Positions 43,741 to 55,461 of a DNA stretch of 64,000 nt are shown piece after piece. Below the pieces are notes generated by a model. It saw only the letters and a program-made list of their open reading frames with translations, was not told where the DNA came from and made no database searches. The number at the start of each line of letters is the position of its first letter. Position 1 is the first letter of the stretch. Source of the stretch: Arachis hypogaea (Eukaryota > Streptophyta > Magnoliopsida > Fabales > Fabaceae); contig NC_092040.1 of the NCBI RefSeq assembly GCF_003086295.3, positions 55,717,559-55,781,558 of the forward strand. The letters are read 5' to 3'. A program made the position numbers and the translations under genes.

Positions 43741-45211
43741 TAACTACTTTTTAGTATGTTTTTATTAGTTTTCATGCAAAATTCATATTTCTGGACTTTA
43801 CTATGAGTTTGTGTGTTTTTTTTTTGTGTTTTCAGGTATTTTCTGGCTGAAATTGAGGGATCTGAGCAAAAATCTGATTCAAGCTGAAAAAGGACTACTG
43901 ATGTTGTTGGATTCTGACCTCCCTGCACTCAAAATGGATTTTCTGGAGCTACAGGAGTCCAATTGGTGCGCTCTCAATTGCGTTGGAAAGTAGACAGCCA
44001 GAGCATCCAGTAATATATAATAGTCCATACTTTTCTCGAAGATAAACGATGTAAACTGGCGTTTAACGCCAGTTCCATGTTCCATTCTGGCATTAAACGC
44101 CAGAAACAGGTTACAAATTGGAGTTAAACGCCCAAAACAGGTTACAACCTGACATTTAACTCCAGAAACAGCCGAAGCACGTGAAAAGCTCAAGTCTCAT
44201 CCCCAGCACACACCAAGTGGGCCCCGAAAGTGGATTTCTGCACTATCTATCTTAGTTTACTCATTTTCTGTAAACCTAGGTTACTAGTTTAGTATTTAAA
44301 CAACTTTTAGAGATTTATTTTGTACCTCATGACATTTTTTAGATCTGAACTTTGTATTTCTGACGGCATAAGTCTCTAAACCCCATTGTTGGGGGTGAGG
44401 AGCTCTTTTGTGTCTCGATGAATTAATGCAATTACTTCTGTTTTCCATTCAAACACGCTTGTTTCTATCTAAGATATTCATTTGCACTTTAATATGAAGA
44501 ATGTGATGATCCGTGACACTCATCATCATTCTGAACCTATGAACGCGTGCCTGACAACCACCCCGTTAGATTGAATGCGTATCTCTTAGATTCCTTAATC
44601 AGAGTCTTCGTGGTATAAGCTAGAATCTATTGGCCGCATTCTTAAGAATCCAGAAAGTCTAAACCTTGTCTGTAGTATTCTGAGTAGGATTTAGGGATTG
44701 GATGACTGTGACGAGCTTCAAACTCACAAGGGTTGGGCGTAGTGACAGACGCAAAAGGATCGATGGATCTTATTCCAACATGAGTGAGAACCGACAGATG
44801 ATTAGCCGTGCGATGACAGCGCACCTGGACCATTTTCACTGAGAGGATGGATGGTAGCCATTGACAACGGTGACCCACTAAACATACAGCTTGCCATGGG
44901 ATGGGACTTGCGTGCGTGAAGACGAAGACAGGAAAAAAGCAGAGATTCAGAAGACAAAGCATCTCCAAAACTCCAACATATTCTCCATTACTGCATAATA
45001 AGTATTTATTTCATGCTCTTTTGTTCATTTACAAGTCAACTGATAATTATAATTGATATCCTGACTAAGAGTTACAAGATAACCATAACTTGCTTCAAGC
45101 CAACAATCTCCGTGGGATCGACTCTTACTCACGTAAGGTATTACTTGGACGACCCAGTGCACTTGCTGGTTAGTTGTGCGAAGTTGTGAAAAGAATTGTG
45201 ATTTCCAATTT
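43741..45211 (+). repeat. Truncated 5' LTR of A3
   Basis: Matches family-A LTRs from about base 60 to just before the GTGCACCA end. Palindromes CTGGCGTTTAACGCCAG near 44057-44165. Confidence 0.85.
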
Positions 45212-46723
45212 AGTAGGATCAAAAGTGATTGTGTACACTGACCATGATGCTCTTAAATATCTACTAACAAAGCAGGATTGAAAACCCAGACTCAAAAGAT
45301 GGGTGTTGCTTCTGCAAGAGTTTGATATAAAAATAAGAGACAGAAAAGGGACAGAGAACCAAGTAGCAGATCACCTGTCCCAAATAGAACCAAAAAAAGG
45401 GGCGTCCATCTCTCTCACTGAGATCTCTGAAACTTTTTCGGATGAGCAACTCTTTGCCATCTAGGGAGTACCATGGTTTGCAGACATTGTAAACTACAAG
45501 GCTGTGAGATTCATACCCAAAGAGTATAGTAGGTAGCAATCAAAGAAATTGATCTCAGATGCAAAGTACGTTTTGTGGGATGAACCATATCTCTTCAAGA
45601 GATGTGCAGATGGAATAATCCGTAGATGTGTGCCTAAAAAAGAAGCACAGAAAATCCTCTGGCATTGCCATGGATCACGGTATGGAGGACATTTTGGAAG
45701 TGAGTGAACAGCCATAAGAGTCTTCCATTGTGGCTTCTACTGGCCTACTCTCTATAAAGACTCCCGAGAGTTTGTACGTAATTGTGACAGTTGCCAAAGA
45801 TCTGGCAATCTGCCTCACGGTTATGCCATGCCTCAACAAGGGATCTTGGAGATTGAGTTGTTTGATGTATGGGGTATTGACCTCATGGGGCCTTTCCCAC
45901 CATCATACTCAAACACTTATATTCTGGTGGCAGTGGATTATGTATCCAAATAGGTGGAGGCTATTGCAACACCCACTAATGATACTAAGACAGTGCTGAA
46001 ATTCCTCCAGAAATATATCTTCAACAGATTTGGTGTCCCTAGAGTACTAATCAGTGATGGGGGCACTCATTTCTACAATATAGAGTTAGCCACAGGGTGG
46101 CAACTCCATATCATTCACAGACAAATGGGCAAGCTGAAGTCTCTAATAGAGAACTTAAAAGAATCCTGGAACAGACTGTGATTAACCGTAGAAGGGATTG
46201 GGCAAGAAGCTTGGATTATGCTTTGTGGGCATACAGAACAGCATTCAAGACTCCTATAGGGACCTCTCCATACCAGCTTGTGTATGGAAAAGCCTGTCAC
46301 TTGCCAGTGGAACTGGAACACAAGGCTTACTGGGCAACCAAATTCCTAAACCTTGATGCTATGTTAGCTGGAGAAAAATGATTGCTCCAATTAAATGAGC
46401 TAGAGGAATTCAAACTCAATGCTTTCGAAAATGCAAAAGTTTACAAAGAGAAAGCAAAAAGATGGCATGATAAGAAGCTGTCATCCAGAGTCTTTGAGCC
46501 AGGGCAGAAAGTTCTGCTATTCAACTCTAGGCTTAGGTTATTCCCCGGGAAATTAAAATCCTGGTGGAGAGGACCATATGTGATTACAGGTGTGTCACCA
46601 TATAGATATGTAGAGCTTCATGATAGTGACTCTGACAAAAAGTTCATTGTTAATGGGCAAAGAGTCAAGCATTATCTTGAAGGCAATGTTGAGCAAGAAT
46701 GCTCAAGACTGAGACTGGATTAA
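45212..46723 (+). pseudogene. pol: RNase H end and integrase of A3 pol (decayed)
   Basis: Begins in the RNase H C-terminus (VIVYTDHDALKYLLTKQD), then an integrase zinc-binding HHCC region (HCHGSRYGGHF ... CDSCQRSG, about 45664-45810), the core with its first Asp in [10 protein letters not shown] (about 45885), second Asp in LISDGGTHF (about 46050) and Glu in EVSNRELK (about 46135), then a GPY-type C-terminal domain (SWWRGPYVITGVSPY, about 46561-46605) ending EQECSRLRLD. Stops at about 45279, 45462, 45534, 45705 and 45951, a frameshift near 46085 and a stop at 46379 make it non-functional. The order is normal for Ty3/gypsy. RT and everything upstream are deleted. Confidence 0.88.
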
Positions 46724-46735
46724 AGTTCAGTAATA

Positions 46736-46781
46736 GTCCAGCTAAAGACGATAAAGAAGCGCTTATCAGGAGGCAACCCAA
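46736..46781 (+). ncRNA. Two-hairpin RNA module of A3 (decayed)
   Basis: GTCC-AGCTAA-AGAC and ATCAGG-AGGCAA-CCCAAT with mismatches in both stems; AAAGAAGCGCTT linker kept. It follows the pol stop, showing that the module marks the end of gag-pol, not of gag alone. A tract ending GTGTTTTCTTTAG follows (about 46830). Confidence 0.7.
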
Positions 46782-46924
46782 TTTTATCTATCTATGTTAA
46801 AATTCCATTGTTATTTTGTGTTTTCTTTAGGTTGATGATCATGTGAAGTCACAAAAACAACTGCAAAAATTAAAGCAAAATAAAAAACAGCATTAAAAAC
46901 AGCACACCCTGGGGGATAAGCTTA

Positions 46925-47060
46925 CTGGCGTAAGAAGCATAGACTGGCGTTTAACGCCAGAAAGGAGCATCAAGCTGGTGTTAAACGCCAGAAATAGGCT
47001 GCAAACTGGCGTTTAACACCAGGAACAAGCAGCAGTCTAGCGTTAAATGTCAGGATTGCA
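46925..47060. repeat. Internal palindrome array of A3
   Basis: GACTGGCGTTTAACGCCAG, CTGGTGTTAAACGCCAG and ACTGGCGTTTAACACCAG: the same motif as in family-A LTRs, placed between pol and ORF2. Confidence 0.85.
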
Positions 47061-47244
47061 CTAAGAGGGTGTTCTACACACCTAAATGGTGTAGGGATGA
47101 GAAATCCTTGACACCTCAGGATCTGTGGACCCCACAGGATCCCTACCTACCTCACCATTCAAATTCAAACCATTTCCCTCCCAAACCCACCCATTCACAC
47201 ACCTCCATCTCCTCCACTTCTCCTTCTATTCCCTTCTTTCTTCT

Positions 47245-47278
47245 TTTTCTCGAAGACGAGCAAACCTTTTAAGTTTGG
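47245..47278 (+). promoter_or_regulatory. Internal hairpin with PPT-like motif (A3)
   Basis: CTCG-AAGA-CGAG (47249-47260) followed by TTTTAAGTTTGGTA. Relative to A2 one pair is lost. No TATA box remains upstream, because the sequence holding it in A2 is absent here. Confidence 0.6.
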
Positions 47279-47318
47279 TATGGAAAAAGCGTTGCTTTTT
47301 GTTTTTCCATAACCATTT

Positions 47319-47544
47319 ATGGCACCTAAGGCCGGAGAAACCTCTAGAAAGAGAAAAGGGAAGGAAGTTGCTTCCACATCTGAGTCATGAGAGATGGAGA
47401 GGTTCATCTCAAGGGTCCATAGTTCAGTGGTAGAGCATTTGATTGCAGATCAAAGAGCCTTGAGGGAAGAGCAACAAAGGCAAGGAAGAGACATAGAGGA
47501 GCATCATTAGATCTTCAAGAGGAAGAACAAGCCACCATCACTAA
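47319..47544 (+). pseudogene. ORF2 remnant of A3
   Basis: Begins MAPKAGETSRKRKGK like A2 but has an in-frame TGA (ESstopEME) and, after ATCTCAAGG, runs into a tRNA-Cys-like segment before rejoining family-A ORF2 sequence at GATCAAAGAGCC. The tail carries another small deletion near 47500 (CATCATTAG). Confidence 0.75.
47413..47455 (+). pseudogene. Captured 5' half of tRNA-Cys (GCA)
   Basis: 43 bases starting GGGTCCATAG match plant tRNA-Cys from the acceptor 5' strand through the D arm (TCAGTGGTAGAGC) and a full anticodon arm, TTTGA-TTGCAGA-TCAAA with anticodon GCA. Compared with the tRNA as I recall it, only two C-to-T changes are seen. The T arm and acceptor 3' strand are missing, so it is not a functional gene. 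Junctions share GGG (left) and AGATCAA (right) with the family-A sequence found in A2. Confidence 0.85.
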
Positions 47545-48609
47545 GGTGGACTCATTCCTTAAATTCATTGTTCTTATTTTTCTATTTTTTTTCGATTTTC
47601 ATACTTTATGTTTGTCTATGTTTTGTGTCTTACTACATGATCATTATTGTCTAGTGTTTATGTCTTAAAGCTATGAATAATTCCATGAATCCTTCACCTC
47701 TCTTAAATGAAAAATGTTCTAAAAACAAAAGAATAAGAAGTACATGAGTTTTGAATTCATCCTTGAAATTAGTTTAATTATATTGATCTGGAGACAATAC
47801 TTTTTGTTTTTTGAATGAATGCTTGAACAGTGCATATTTTTTATAGAATTTTATGAATGTTAAAATTGTTGGCTCTTGAAAGAATGATGAACAAGAGAAA
47901 TGTTATTGATAATCTGAAAAATCATAAAATTGATTCTTGAAGCAAGAAAAAGCAGTGAATAACAAAAGCTTGCAAAAAAATGGCAATATATATATATATA
48001 AAAGAAAAATAAAAAGCAAGCAAAAAAAGCCAATAGCCCTTAGAACCAAAAGGCAAGGGTAAAAAGGATCCAAGGCTTTGAGCATCAATGGATAGGAGGG
48101 CCCAAGGAAATAAATCCAGGCCTAAGCGGCTAAATCAAGTTGTCCCTAACCATGTGCTTGTGGCATGCAGGTCCAAGTGAAAAGCTTGAGACTGAGTGGT
48201 TAAAGTCGTGATCCAAAGCAAACGAGTGTGCTTAAGAACTCTGGACACCTCTAATTGGGGACTTTAGCAAAGCTAAGTCACAATCTGAAAAGGTTCACCC
48301 AGTTACATGTCTGTGGCATTTATGTATCCAGTGGTAATACTGGAAAAAAAGTGCTTAGGGCCACGGCCAAGACTCATAAAGTAGATGTGTTCAAGAATTA
48401 ACATACTAAACTAGGAGAATCAATGACGCTATCTGAATTCTGAGTTCCTATAGATGCCAATCATTCTAAACTTCAAAGGATAAAATGAGATGCCAAAACT
48501 ATTCAGAAGCAAAAAGCTACTAGTCCCGCTCATCTAATTAGAACTAAGCTTCATTGATATTTTGGAATTTATAGTATATTCTCTTCTTTTTATCCTATTT
48601 GATTTTCAA
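47545..48609 (+). other. 3' untranslated region of A3
   Basis: Non-coding, alignable with 13517-14602 and 59006-59870. A short (TA)n run near 47985-48000. No gene. Confidence 0.7.
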
Positions 48610-48646
48610 TTGCTTGGGAACAAGCAACAATTTAAGTTTGGTGTTG
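48610..48646 (+). promoter_or_regulatory. Pre-PPT hairpin and PPT of A3
   Basis: TTGCTTG-GGAA-CAAGCAA (48610-48627) then TTTAAGTTTGGTGTTG to the LTR start at 48647. Confidence 0.83.
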
Positions 48647-50191
48647 TGATGAGCGGATAATTTATACACTTTTTGGCATTGTTTTTAGGTAGTTTTTAGT
48701 AGGTTCTAGCTACTTTTAAGTATGTTTTTATTAGTTTTCATGAAAAATTCATATTTCTAGACTTTACTATGAGTTTTTATGTTTTTCTATGATTTCATGT
48801 ATTTTCTGGCTGAAATTGAGGGATCTGAGCAAAAATCTGATTCATGCTGAAAAAGGAATGCTGATGCTAGTGGATTCTGACCTCCCTGCACTCAAAATGA
48901 ATTTTCTTGAGCTACAGAAGCCCAATTGGCACGCTCTCAATTGCGTTGGAAAGTAGACATCCAGGGCTTTCCAGCAATATTTAATAATTCATACTTTGCT
49001 CGAAGATAAATGACGTAAACTAGCGTTTAACGCCAGTTCCATGTTCCATTCTGGCGTTAAACGCCAGAAACAGGTTACAAGTTGGAGTTAAACTCCCAAA
49101 ACAGGTTACAACCTGGCGTTTAACTCCAGAAACAGCCCAGGCACATGAAAAGCTCAAATCTCAGCCCCAGCACACACCAAGTGGGCCCCGGAAGTGAATT
49201 TCTGCACTATCTATCTTAGTTTACTCATTTTCTGTAAACCTAGGTTACTAGTTTAGTATTTAAACAACTTTTAGAGATTTATTTTGTAACTCATGACATT
49301 TTTTAGGTCTGAACTTTGTATTTCTGATGGCATGAGTCTCTAAACCCCATTGTTCGGGGTGAGGAGTTCTGCTGTGTCTCGATGAATTAATGCAATTACT
49401 TCTGTTTTCCATTCAAACACGCTTGTTTCTATCTAAGATATTCATTTGCACTTTAATATGAAGAATGTGATGATCTGTGAAACTCATCATCATTCTGAAT
49501 CTATGAACGCATGCTTGACAACCACCCGTTTCTACCTTAGATTGAATGAGTATCTCTTAGATTCCTTAATCAGACTCTTCGTGGTATAAGCTAGAATCTA
49601 TTGGCAGCATTCTTGAGAATCCGGAAAGTCTAAACCTTGTATGTGGTATTCCGAGTAGGATTCAGGGATTGGATGACTGTGACGAGCTTCAAACTCATAA
49701 GGGTTGGGCGTAGTGACAGACGCAAAAGGATCGATGGATCTTATTCCAACATGAGTGAGAACTGACAGATGATTAGCCGTGCGGTGACAGCGCACCTGGA
49801 CCATTTTCACTGAGAGGATGGATGGTAGCCACTGACAACGGTGACCCACCAAATATATAGCTTGCCATGGGAGGAGACTTGCGTGCGTGAAGACAAAGAC
49901 AAGAAGAAAGAAGAGATTCAGAAGACAAAGCATCTCCAAAACTCCAACATATTCTCCATTACTGCATAACGAGTATTTATTTCATGCTCTTTTGTCCATT
50001 TGCAAGTCAACTAATAATTATAATTGATATCCTGACTAAGAGTTACAAGATAACCATAACTTGCTTCAAGCCAACAATCTCCGTGGGATCGACCCTTACT
50101 CACGTAAGGTATTACTTGGACGACCCAGTGCACTTGCTGGTTAGTTGTGCGAAGTTGTGAAAAGAATTATGATTTCCAATTTCGTGCACCA
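48647..50191 (+). repeat. 3' LTR of A3
   Basis: TGATGAGCGGATAATTTATA to TTTCGTGCACCA, 1545 bp, with palindromes CTAGCGTTTAACGCCAG and TTCTGGCGTTAAACGCCAG at 49018-49130. Confidence 0.92.
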
Positions 50192-51322
50192 CTTACACGT
50201 TAAAGCTCCTCCGGGATCCCATGTCCTATTTTCCCGTTCTCCTTCTTGTTGCTCTCTATGCTTCAAGCCGGATGGACAAGTCCTCACTCGACCCTTGTAG
50301 TAACCCAACATTGCCCACAAATCACCCAATTGCGCTTCACACCATGCTTGAGCTCCAAGTCTTGAATTGATTTTCTTGAAGAACCTTGGACTCTTTTTCC
50401 AACCCACAATCCCTTCTCCACCATGTACCAACCCAAGAAGGACCTTGAGTTGGTAATCTGTTTCCAAGATAGCATATTGATGGGGGCCAATGAAGTTCAT
50501 AACTGAATTTGCCACCCACTCAATATGTTCTTGGAACGAAATTGCTTCCTCACCAACTTCCTCTTCCCCATCACTCAAGTCATAACAAGGAGGTTGTGAG
50601 AAGTCTACCTCCATGTCTCTCTCAAACTCAATAGGAAGAGGCTCATTTGGATCATCAAGTGGATTGATCAAGGAGGACAAAAAATCATCGATGATGGAAT
50701 CCTCATCTTGATCAATCTCCCTCAATACCTCATTTCTCTCCTTGGTTCACATACTTTCCTTTTCTCCTCTATTTGCACTTCAAGCTCTAACCCTTCTTCT
50801 TTCCCTTGTGACTTCATGCTCTCCTCTTCACTACAAGCCTTAGTTGATCCTTCACATTCCTCAAGAGGAATGCCTTGATTGGATGAGCGTAGGAGAACCA
50901 AGTGGTTCACCGCTTTGGCTATGGTAGCCATGAGTTGCCCTTGAGTTCTTCGGAATCCTTCTTGCTCTTGGATAAAGGCTTGAAGGTCTTGATGGTCTTG
51001 AGTCAAGGGTGGGAAAGCTTCACATTGGGGTGAAGAATAAGGCTCATAAATTAGGAGATAGGTTGTATATGTGGGAGGTGACTCATGTCCAAGTGTTTAG
51101 TGGTGGTATGTAAGAAGGTATATGGTGGTAGTAGTGTGATATTTGAAAATGTGGTGGTTGAGGATTATGTTGGAGGTATGGGTCATAGGTATATGGTGGT
51201 GGAGGTGCATAATCAATATGAAATCCACCATATCCTATGTTTGGGTATGTGCGTTGGGAAGGGTATGGCTCATTGTAGAATAGAGGAGGTTGCTCCTTTC
51301 AAAATTGATGCTCCAATCCCAT
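50192..51322 (-). pseudogene. Gag-position ETDxQL ORF of Z2 (broken)
   Basis: In reverse: ATG at 51322, a Pro/Tyr-rich start with stops at about 51300 and 51080, a middle with coiled-coil character (TQDHQDLQAFIQEQEGFRRT ... LMATIAKAVNHLVLL), a frameshift near 50735, an acidic part (EIDQDEDSIIDDFLSSL), then FIGPHQYAILETDYQLKVLL, GAQAWCEAQLGD and WDPGG. A3 is inserted after WDPGG; the KHKPP end lies at about 43719-43735. The PBS is about 230 bp upstream of the ATG, so this ORF stands in the gag place. Confidence 0.75.
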
Positions 51323-51550
51323 GATTCAATCCAAAATAGAAGTTATCAATCCTTACAAAATGATCACAACCAAACTCCAAACCAAGAGGGTGATAACTCA
51401 TAGAGAAAATAGAAAATAAAAACTAAAGACAACAAATAACAAAGAAATGAAAATCCTAATTTATAACAAAAACAAGCAAACAACCCAAAAAGTATCTATT
51501 CACACTATGGACATATTTACAACAACCAAAATATATCACTCATAACGCTA
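51323..51550 (-). other. Leader of Z2
   Basis: AT-rich leader between PBS and ORF; nothing else seen. Confidence 0.55.
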
Positions 51551-51570
51551 TCTCCCCAGCAACGGCGCCA
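51551..51570 (-). other. Primer-binding site of Z2 (tRNA-Asp)
   Basis: Minus strand TGGCGCCGTTGCTGGGGA, one change from the Y PBS, 3 bp from the LTR end at 51574. Confidence 0.88.
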
Positions 51571-51573
51571 ATT

Positions 51574-52149
51574 TGATATATGAGTGTTTTATCGTTGATC
51601 TAGAGTTTCTCAAAATAGAATTCCATTGTTCGTAGCATAGTCCAAATCAACAATGAAATCTCACAATTAAAGTTTAATCCAAAAAGATAATGTCACAATT
51701 CAATACAAAATTTAGACTCCTGGGTCGTTCTCCCTAGGAACTAGTGACAACGAGTGCATACAATTTCGATTGTGGAAAGCAAGGGGGTTTTAATGAAGAA
51801 GCAAGCAATAAAGAGATAAAAGAACAAGACAAAATTGCAATTAATAAACTAATAAAGAAATAAAAGAACTATGTATGCAATATGAACAAGAAAAGCTTTA
51901 AAGTGATTGAAAAGTGATTCAAGACATAAATGAAACCTTGGCTTAGGATGAGTTATGGAATCCCTTCCTTGCCATAACCACAACTATGATAATTATGATG
52001 GATTAATCTCACTAAGTCAACCCTCACATCGGAGAGTAAGTCAAGTGAGCATAATTGGAATCAATCCACAAATCCTAGCTAACTTACTAATTATCTTAGT
52101 AAAAAGCTAGCGTTAGTGGAAACAATAACAACTAACAACCCAAGAATTA
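51574..52149 (-). repeat. 5' LTR of Z2, U5-side part
   Basis: Reverse Z LTR containing (sense) GGGAGAACGACCCAGGAG, as in Z1. Cut by A2 at the AATTA duplication (52145-52149) and resumed at 61577. Confidence 0.85.
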
Positions 52150-53820
52150 TGATGAGCGGATAATTTGTACACTTTTTGGCATTGTTTTTAGTATGTTTTT
52201 GGTATGATCTAGTTAGTTTTTAGTATATTTTTATTAGTTTTTAGTTAAAATTCACTTTTCTGGACTTTACTATGAGTTTGTGTGTTTTTCTGTGATTTCA
52301 GGTATTTTCTGGCTGAAATTGAGGGACCTGAGCAAAAATCTGATTCAGAGACTAAAAAGGACTGCAGATGCTGTTGGATTCTGACCTCCCTGCACTCAAA
52401 GTGGATTTTCTGGAGCTACAGAAGCCCAATTGGCGCGCTCTCAACGGCGTTGGAAAGTAGGCATCCTGGGCTTTCCAGCAATATGTGATAGTCCATACTT
52501 TGCCCAAGATTTGATGGCCCAAACCGGCGTTCAAAGTCACCTTCAAGATTTCCAGCGTTAAACGCCGGAACTGGCACCAAAATGGGAGTTAAACGCCCAA
52601 ACTGGCACTAAAGCTGGCGTTTAACTCCAAGAGGAGTCTCTACACGAAAATGCTTCATTGCTCAGCCCAAGCACACACCAAGTGGGCCCGGAAGTGGATT
52701 TTTATGTCATTTACTCATCTCTGTACACCTTAGGTTACTAGTTTTCTATATATAGGACCTTTTACTATTGTATTTTCATCTTTTGATCACTTTAGATCTC
52801 TAGATCATCTTTGGATGTCTAGTTCTTAGATCATTGGAAGGCTGGCCATTCGGCCATGCCTAGACCTTGTTCTTATGTATTTTCAACGGTGGAGCTTCTA
52901 CACACCATAGATTAAGGTGTGGAGCTCTGCTGTACCTCGAGTATTAATGCAATTACTATTGTTCTTCCATTCAATTCCGCTTGTTCTTGTTCTAAGATAT
53001 CACTTGTTCTTCAACTTGATGAATGTGATGATCCGTGACACTCATCATCATTCTCACCTATGAACAAGGTGACTGACAACCACTTCTGTTCTACAAGCAA
53101 CCAAGGCTCTAGTGAATATCTCTTGGATTCTTTAACCGGAATCTTCGTGGTATAGGCGAGAACTGATGGCGGCATTCAAGAGAATCCGGAAGGTCTAACC
53201 TTGTCTGTGGTATTCTGAGTAGGATTCAATGATTGAATGACTGTGACGTGCTTCAAACTCCTAGCAGGCGGGGCGTTAGTGACAGACGCAAAAGAATCGA
53301 TGGATTCTATTCCGGCCTGACCGAGAACCGACAACTGAATTCCGCGTGCTGTGACAGAGCATATGCAATCGTTTTCACTGAGAGGATGGGAGGTAGCCAT
53401 TGACAACGGTGAAACCCTACACAAGCTTGCCATGGAAAGGAGTAAGAAGGATTGGATGAAGACAGTAGGAAAGCAGAGAGACGGAAGGGAAGGCATCTTC
53501 ATGCGCTTATCTGAAGTTCCTACCAATGAATTACATAAGTATCTCTATCTTTATCTTATTGTTTATTTTCGTTCATCACTATATCCATTTGAGTTTGCCT
53601 GACTAAGATTTACAAGATGACCATAGCTTGCTTCAATACTAACAATCTCCGTGGGATCGACCCTTACTCGCGTAAGGTTTATTACTTGGACGACCCAGTG
53701 CACTTGCTAGTTAGTTGTGCGAAGTTGTGTAATGCCATGGTATTGAACACCAAGTTTTTGGGGTTCATGACCGGGGATTATGAGAGTTGTGAAAAGTATT
53801 GTTCACAATTTCGCGCACCA
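52150..53820 (+). repeat. 5' LTR of A2
   Basis: 1671 bp, TGATGAGCGGATAATTTGTA to TTTCGCGCACCA. The palindromes here are reduced (CCAGCGTTAAACGCCGG near 52550). Promoter TATATATAGG near 52748. U5 with GTGGGATCGACCCTTACTC. Confidence 0.94.
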
Positions 53821-53826
53821 CATTTT

Positions 53827-53846
53827 TGGCGCCGTTGCCGGGGATT
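53827..53846 (+). other. Primer-binding site of A2 (tRNA-Asp)
   Basis: TGGCGCCGTTGCCGGGGA, identical to the Y PBS over 18 bases, 6 bp after the LTR end. Confidence 0.93.
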
Positions 53847-55461
53847 GTTCAGTTTGGACAACTGACGGTTCATCTTGTTGCTTAGATTAGGTATTTATTT
53901 TTTTTTTCTTCGAAATTCTTGAAGGTGAATTCTAGAGTTTCATGATGATTTGTTGAAGTCTGGCTGGCTGAGAAGCCATGTCTAATCTCATTGGACCGAG
54001 GTTTCAACTTATCATCACAAGAGCTTGTTGATCTTTATCAATCTTGCTTTTGGAGCAGTGATTTGCTAAGTCTTGGCTGGCCATTGGCCATGTCTAGTGT
54101 TTTGGACCGAAGCTTTCTTTGAAAGCTTGGCTGGCTGTGAAGCCATGTCTAATTCCTGGACCGGAGTCTTAGACTAGTATTGCACTGATTCCTGGAATTC
54201 TCATTAAGAATTTTGATACCTTTTTCCACTTAATTTTCGAAAATCACACAAAAAAATCAGAAAAATCATAAAATCCAAAAATATTTCTTGTTTGAGTCTT
54301 GTGTCTCATCTTAAGTTTGGTGTCAATTGCATGCATTCATTCATATGTCTTAAGGATCTTCAAGTAAATTCTTGATGATTTTCGTGTTCTAATCTTTGAA
54401 TTCTATTGACTTGAGTGTTTTGTGTGTCTCATATGCATTCTCATTTTGTTAGTGTCAGTAGTATACAAACTGCTAAGTTTGGTGTCTTGCATGCATTGTT
54501 ATTTGATTTTAGTTGCATTTTGATTTGTCCTTATTATTAAAAATCCAAAAATATTTTTAATTTGTGTCTTCTCAAGTCAATAATACAGAGAATTGAAGAT
54601 TCAGAACATACAGCAGAGGAATTATGCAGAAAAAGCTGGGCGTTCAAAACGCCCAGTGAAGAAGGACAGACTGGCGTTTAAACGCCAGCCAGGGTACCTG
54701 GTTGGGCGTTTAACGCCCAAAAAGGTATAGTTTTGGGCGTTAAACGCCAGAATGTGCACCATTCTGGGCGTTTAACGCCAGGATGGCACAAGGGGGAAGA
54801 TTCTGTTTTTCAATGCAATTTTTTTTAGTTTTTTAAGGTTTTTCAAAATCAAATCTTTTTCAAATCATATCTTTTCAATCAAATGTTTTCAAAATCAATT
54901 TCTTTCCTTTTTCAAAGATACTTACTATCAATTAATGATTTGATTCAACATCTCAAGTATGTTGCCTTTTCTGTTGAGAAAGGTTTAATGTTTGAATCAT
55001 ATCTTTTCTTGTTAGTCAAGTTTTTAATTTTTCAAAATCAAATCTTTTTAAAATGTTTTTCAAATCATATCTTCTCAATCACATTTCTTAAAACCAATCA
55101 TATTTTCTTAACCACATCTTTTTCAAAATAATTTTCAATCAAATCTCTTTGATTTCTAATTTCAAAATCTTTTTCAAAAATCACTTTATTTCTTTCCCAC
55201 TTTCATTTTCGAAAATTAAGTAATGTTTTTCAAAAATGTTTTCAAATTTCTACTTAATTTTCGAAAATCACTTCCCTCCTTCTCACATCCTTCTATTTAT
55301 GGACTAACACTATTTCTTAATGCAAAATTCGAACTCCATCTTCTTTGATAAGTTCGAATTTTCTACTTCTGTCTTCTACTCTTCTTTTCCTCTGACACTT
55401 CAAGGAATCTCTATACTGTGACATAGAGGATTCCACATTTTCTTGTTCTCTTCTCTCTCAT
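53847..55461 (+). other. Leader of A2
   Basis: 1.6-kb untranslated leader. TAAGTTTGGTGT motifs at about 54311-54323 and 54473-54485; palindrome array at 54635-54785; T-rich sequence with repeated TCAAATC and TTTTCAAAAT (54820-55260). No ORF of note. Confidence 0.75.
54635..54785. repeat. Leader palindrome array of A2
   Basis: CTGGGCGTTCAAAACGCCCAG, CTGGCGTTTAAACGCCAG, TTGGGCGTTTAACGCCCAA and GGGCGTTAAACGCCAG. The first and third have extended, matched outer pairs, so pairing is kept while bases differ. Confidence 0.88.

Larger units (their letters stand above)
43741..50191 (+). mobile_element. Element A3: family-A retrotransposon with large 5' deletion and a pol remnant
   Basis: 5' LTR lacking about its first 60 bp (43741-45211), directly joined to the end of RNase H. 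Then integrase (to 46723), module, palindromes, ORF2 remnant with tRNA-Cys piece, 3' UTR, pre-PPT hairpin, 3' LTR 48647-50191. Leader, PBS, gag, protease and RT are missing. It interrupts the Z2 ORF. Confidence 0.85.

Noticed and set aside
47413..47455. Functional tRNA-Cys gene
   Set aside because: Only the 5' half is present; the T arm and acceptor 3' strand are absent.
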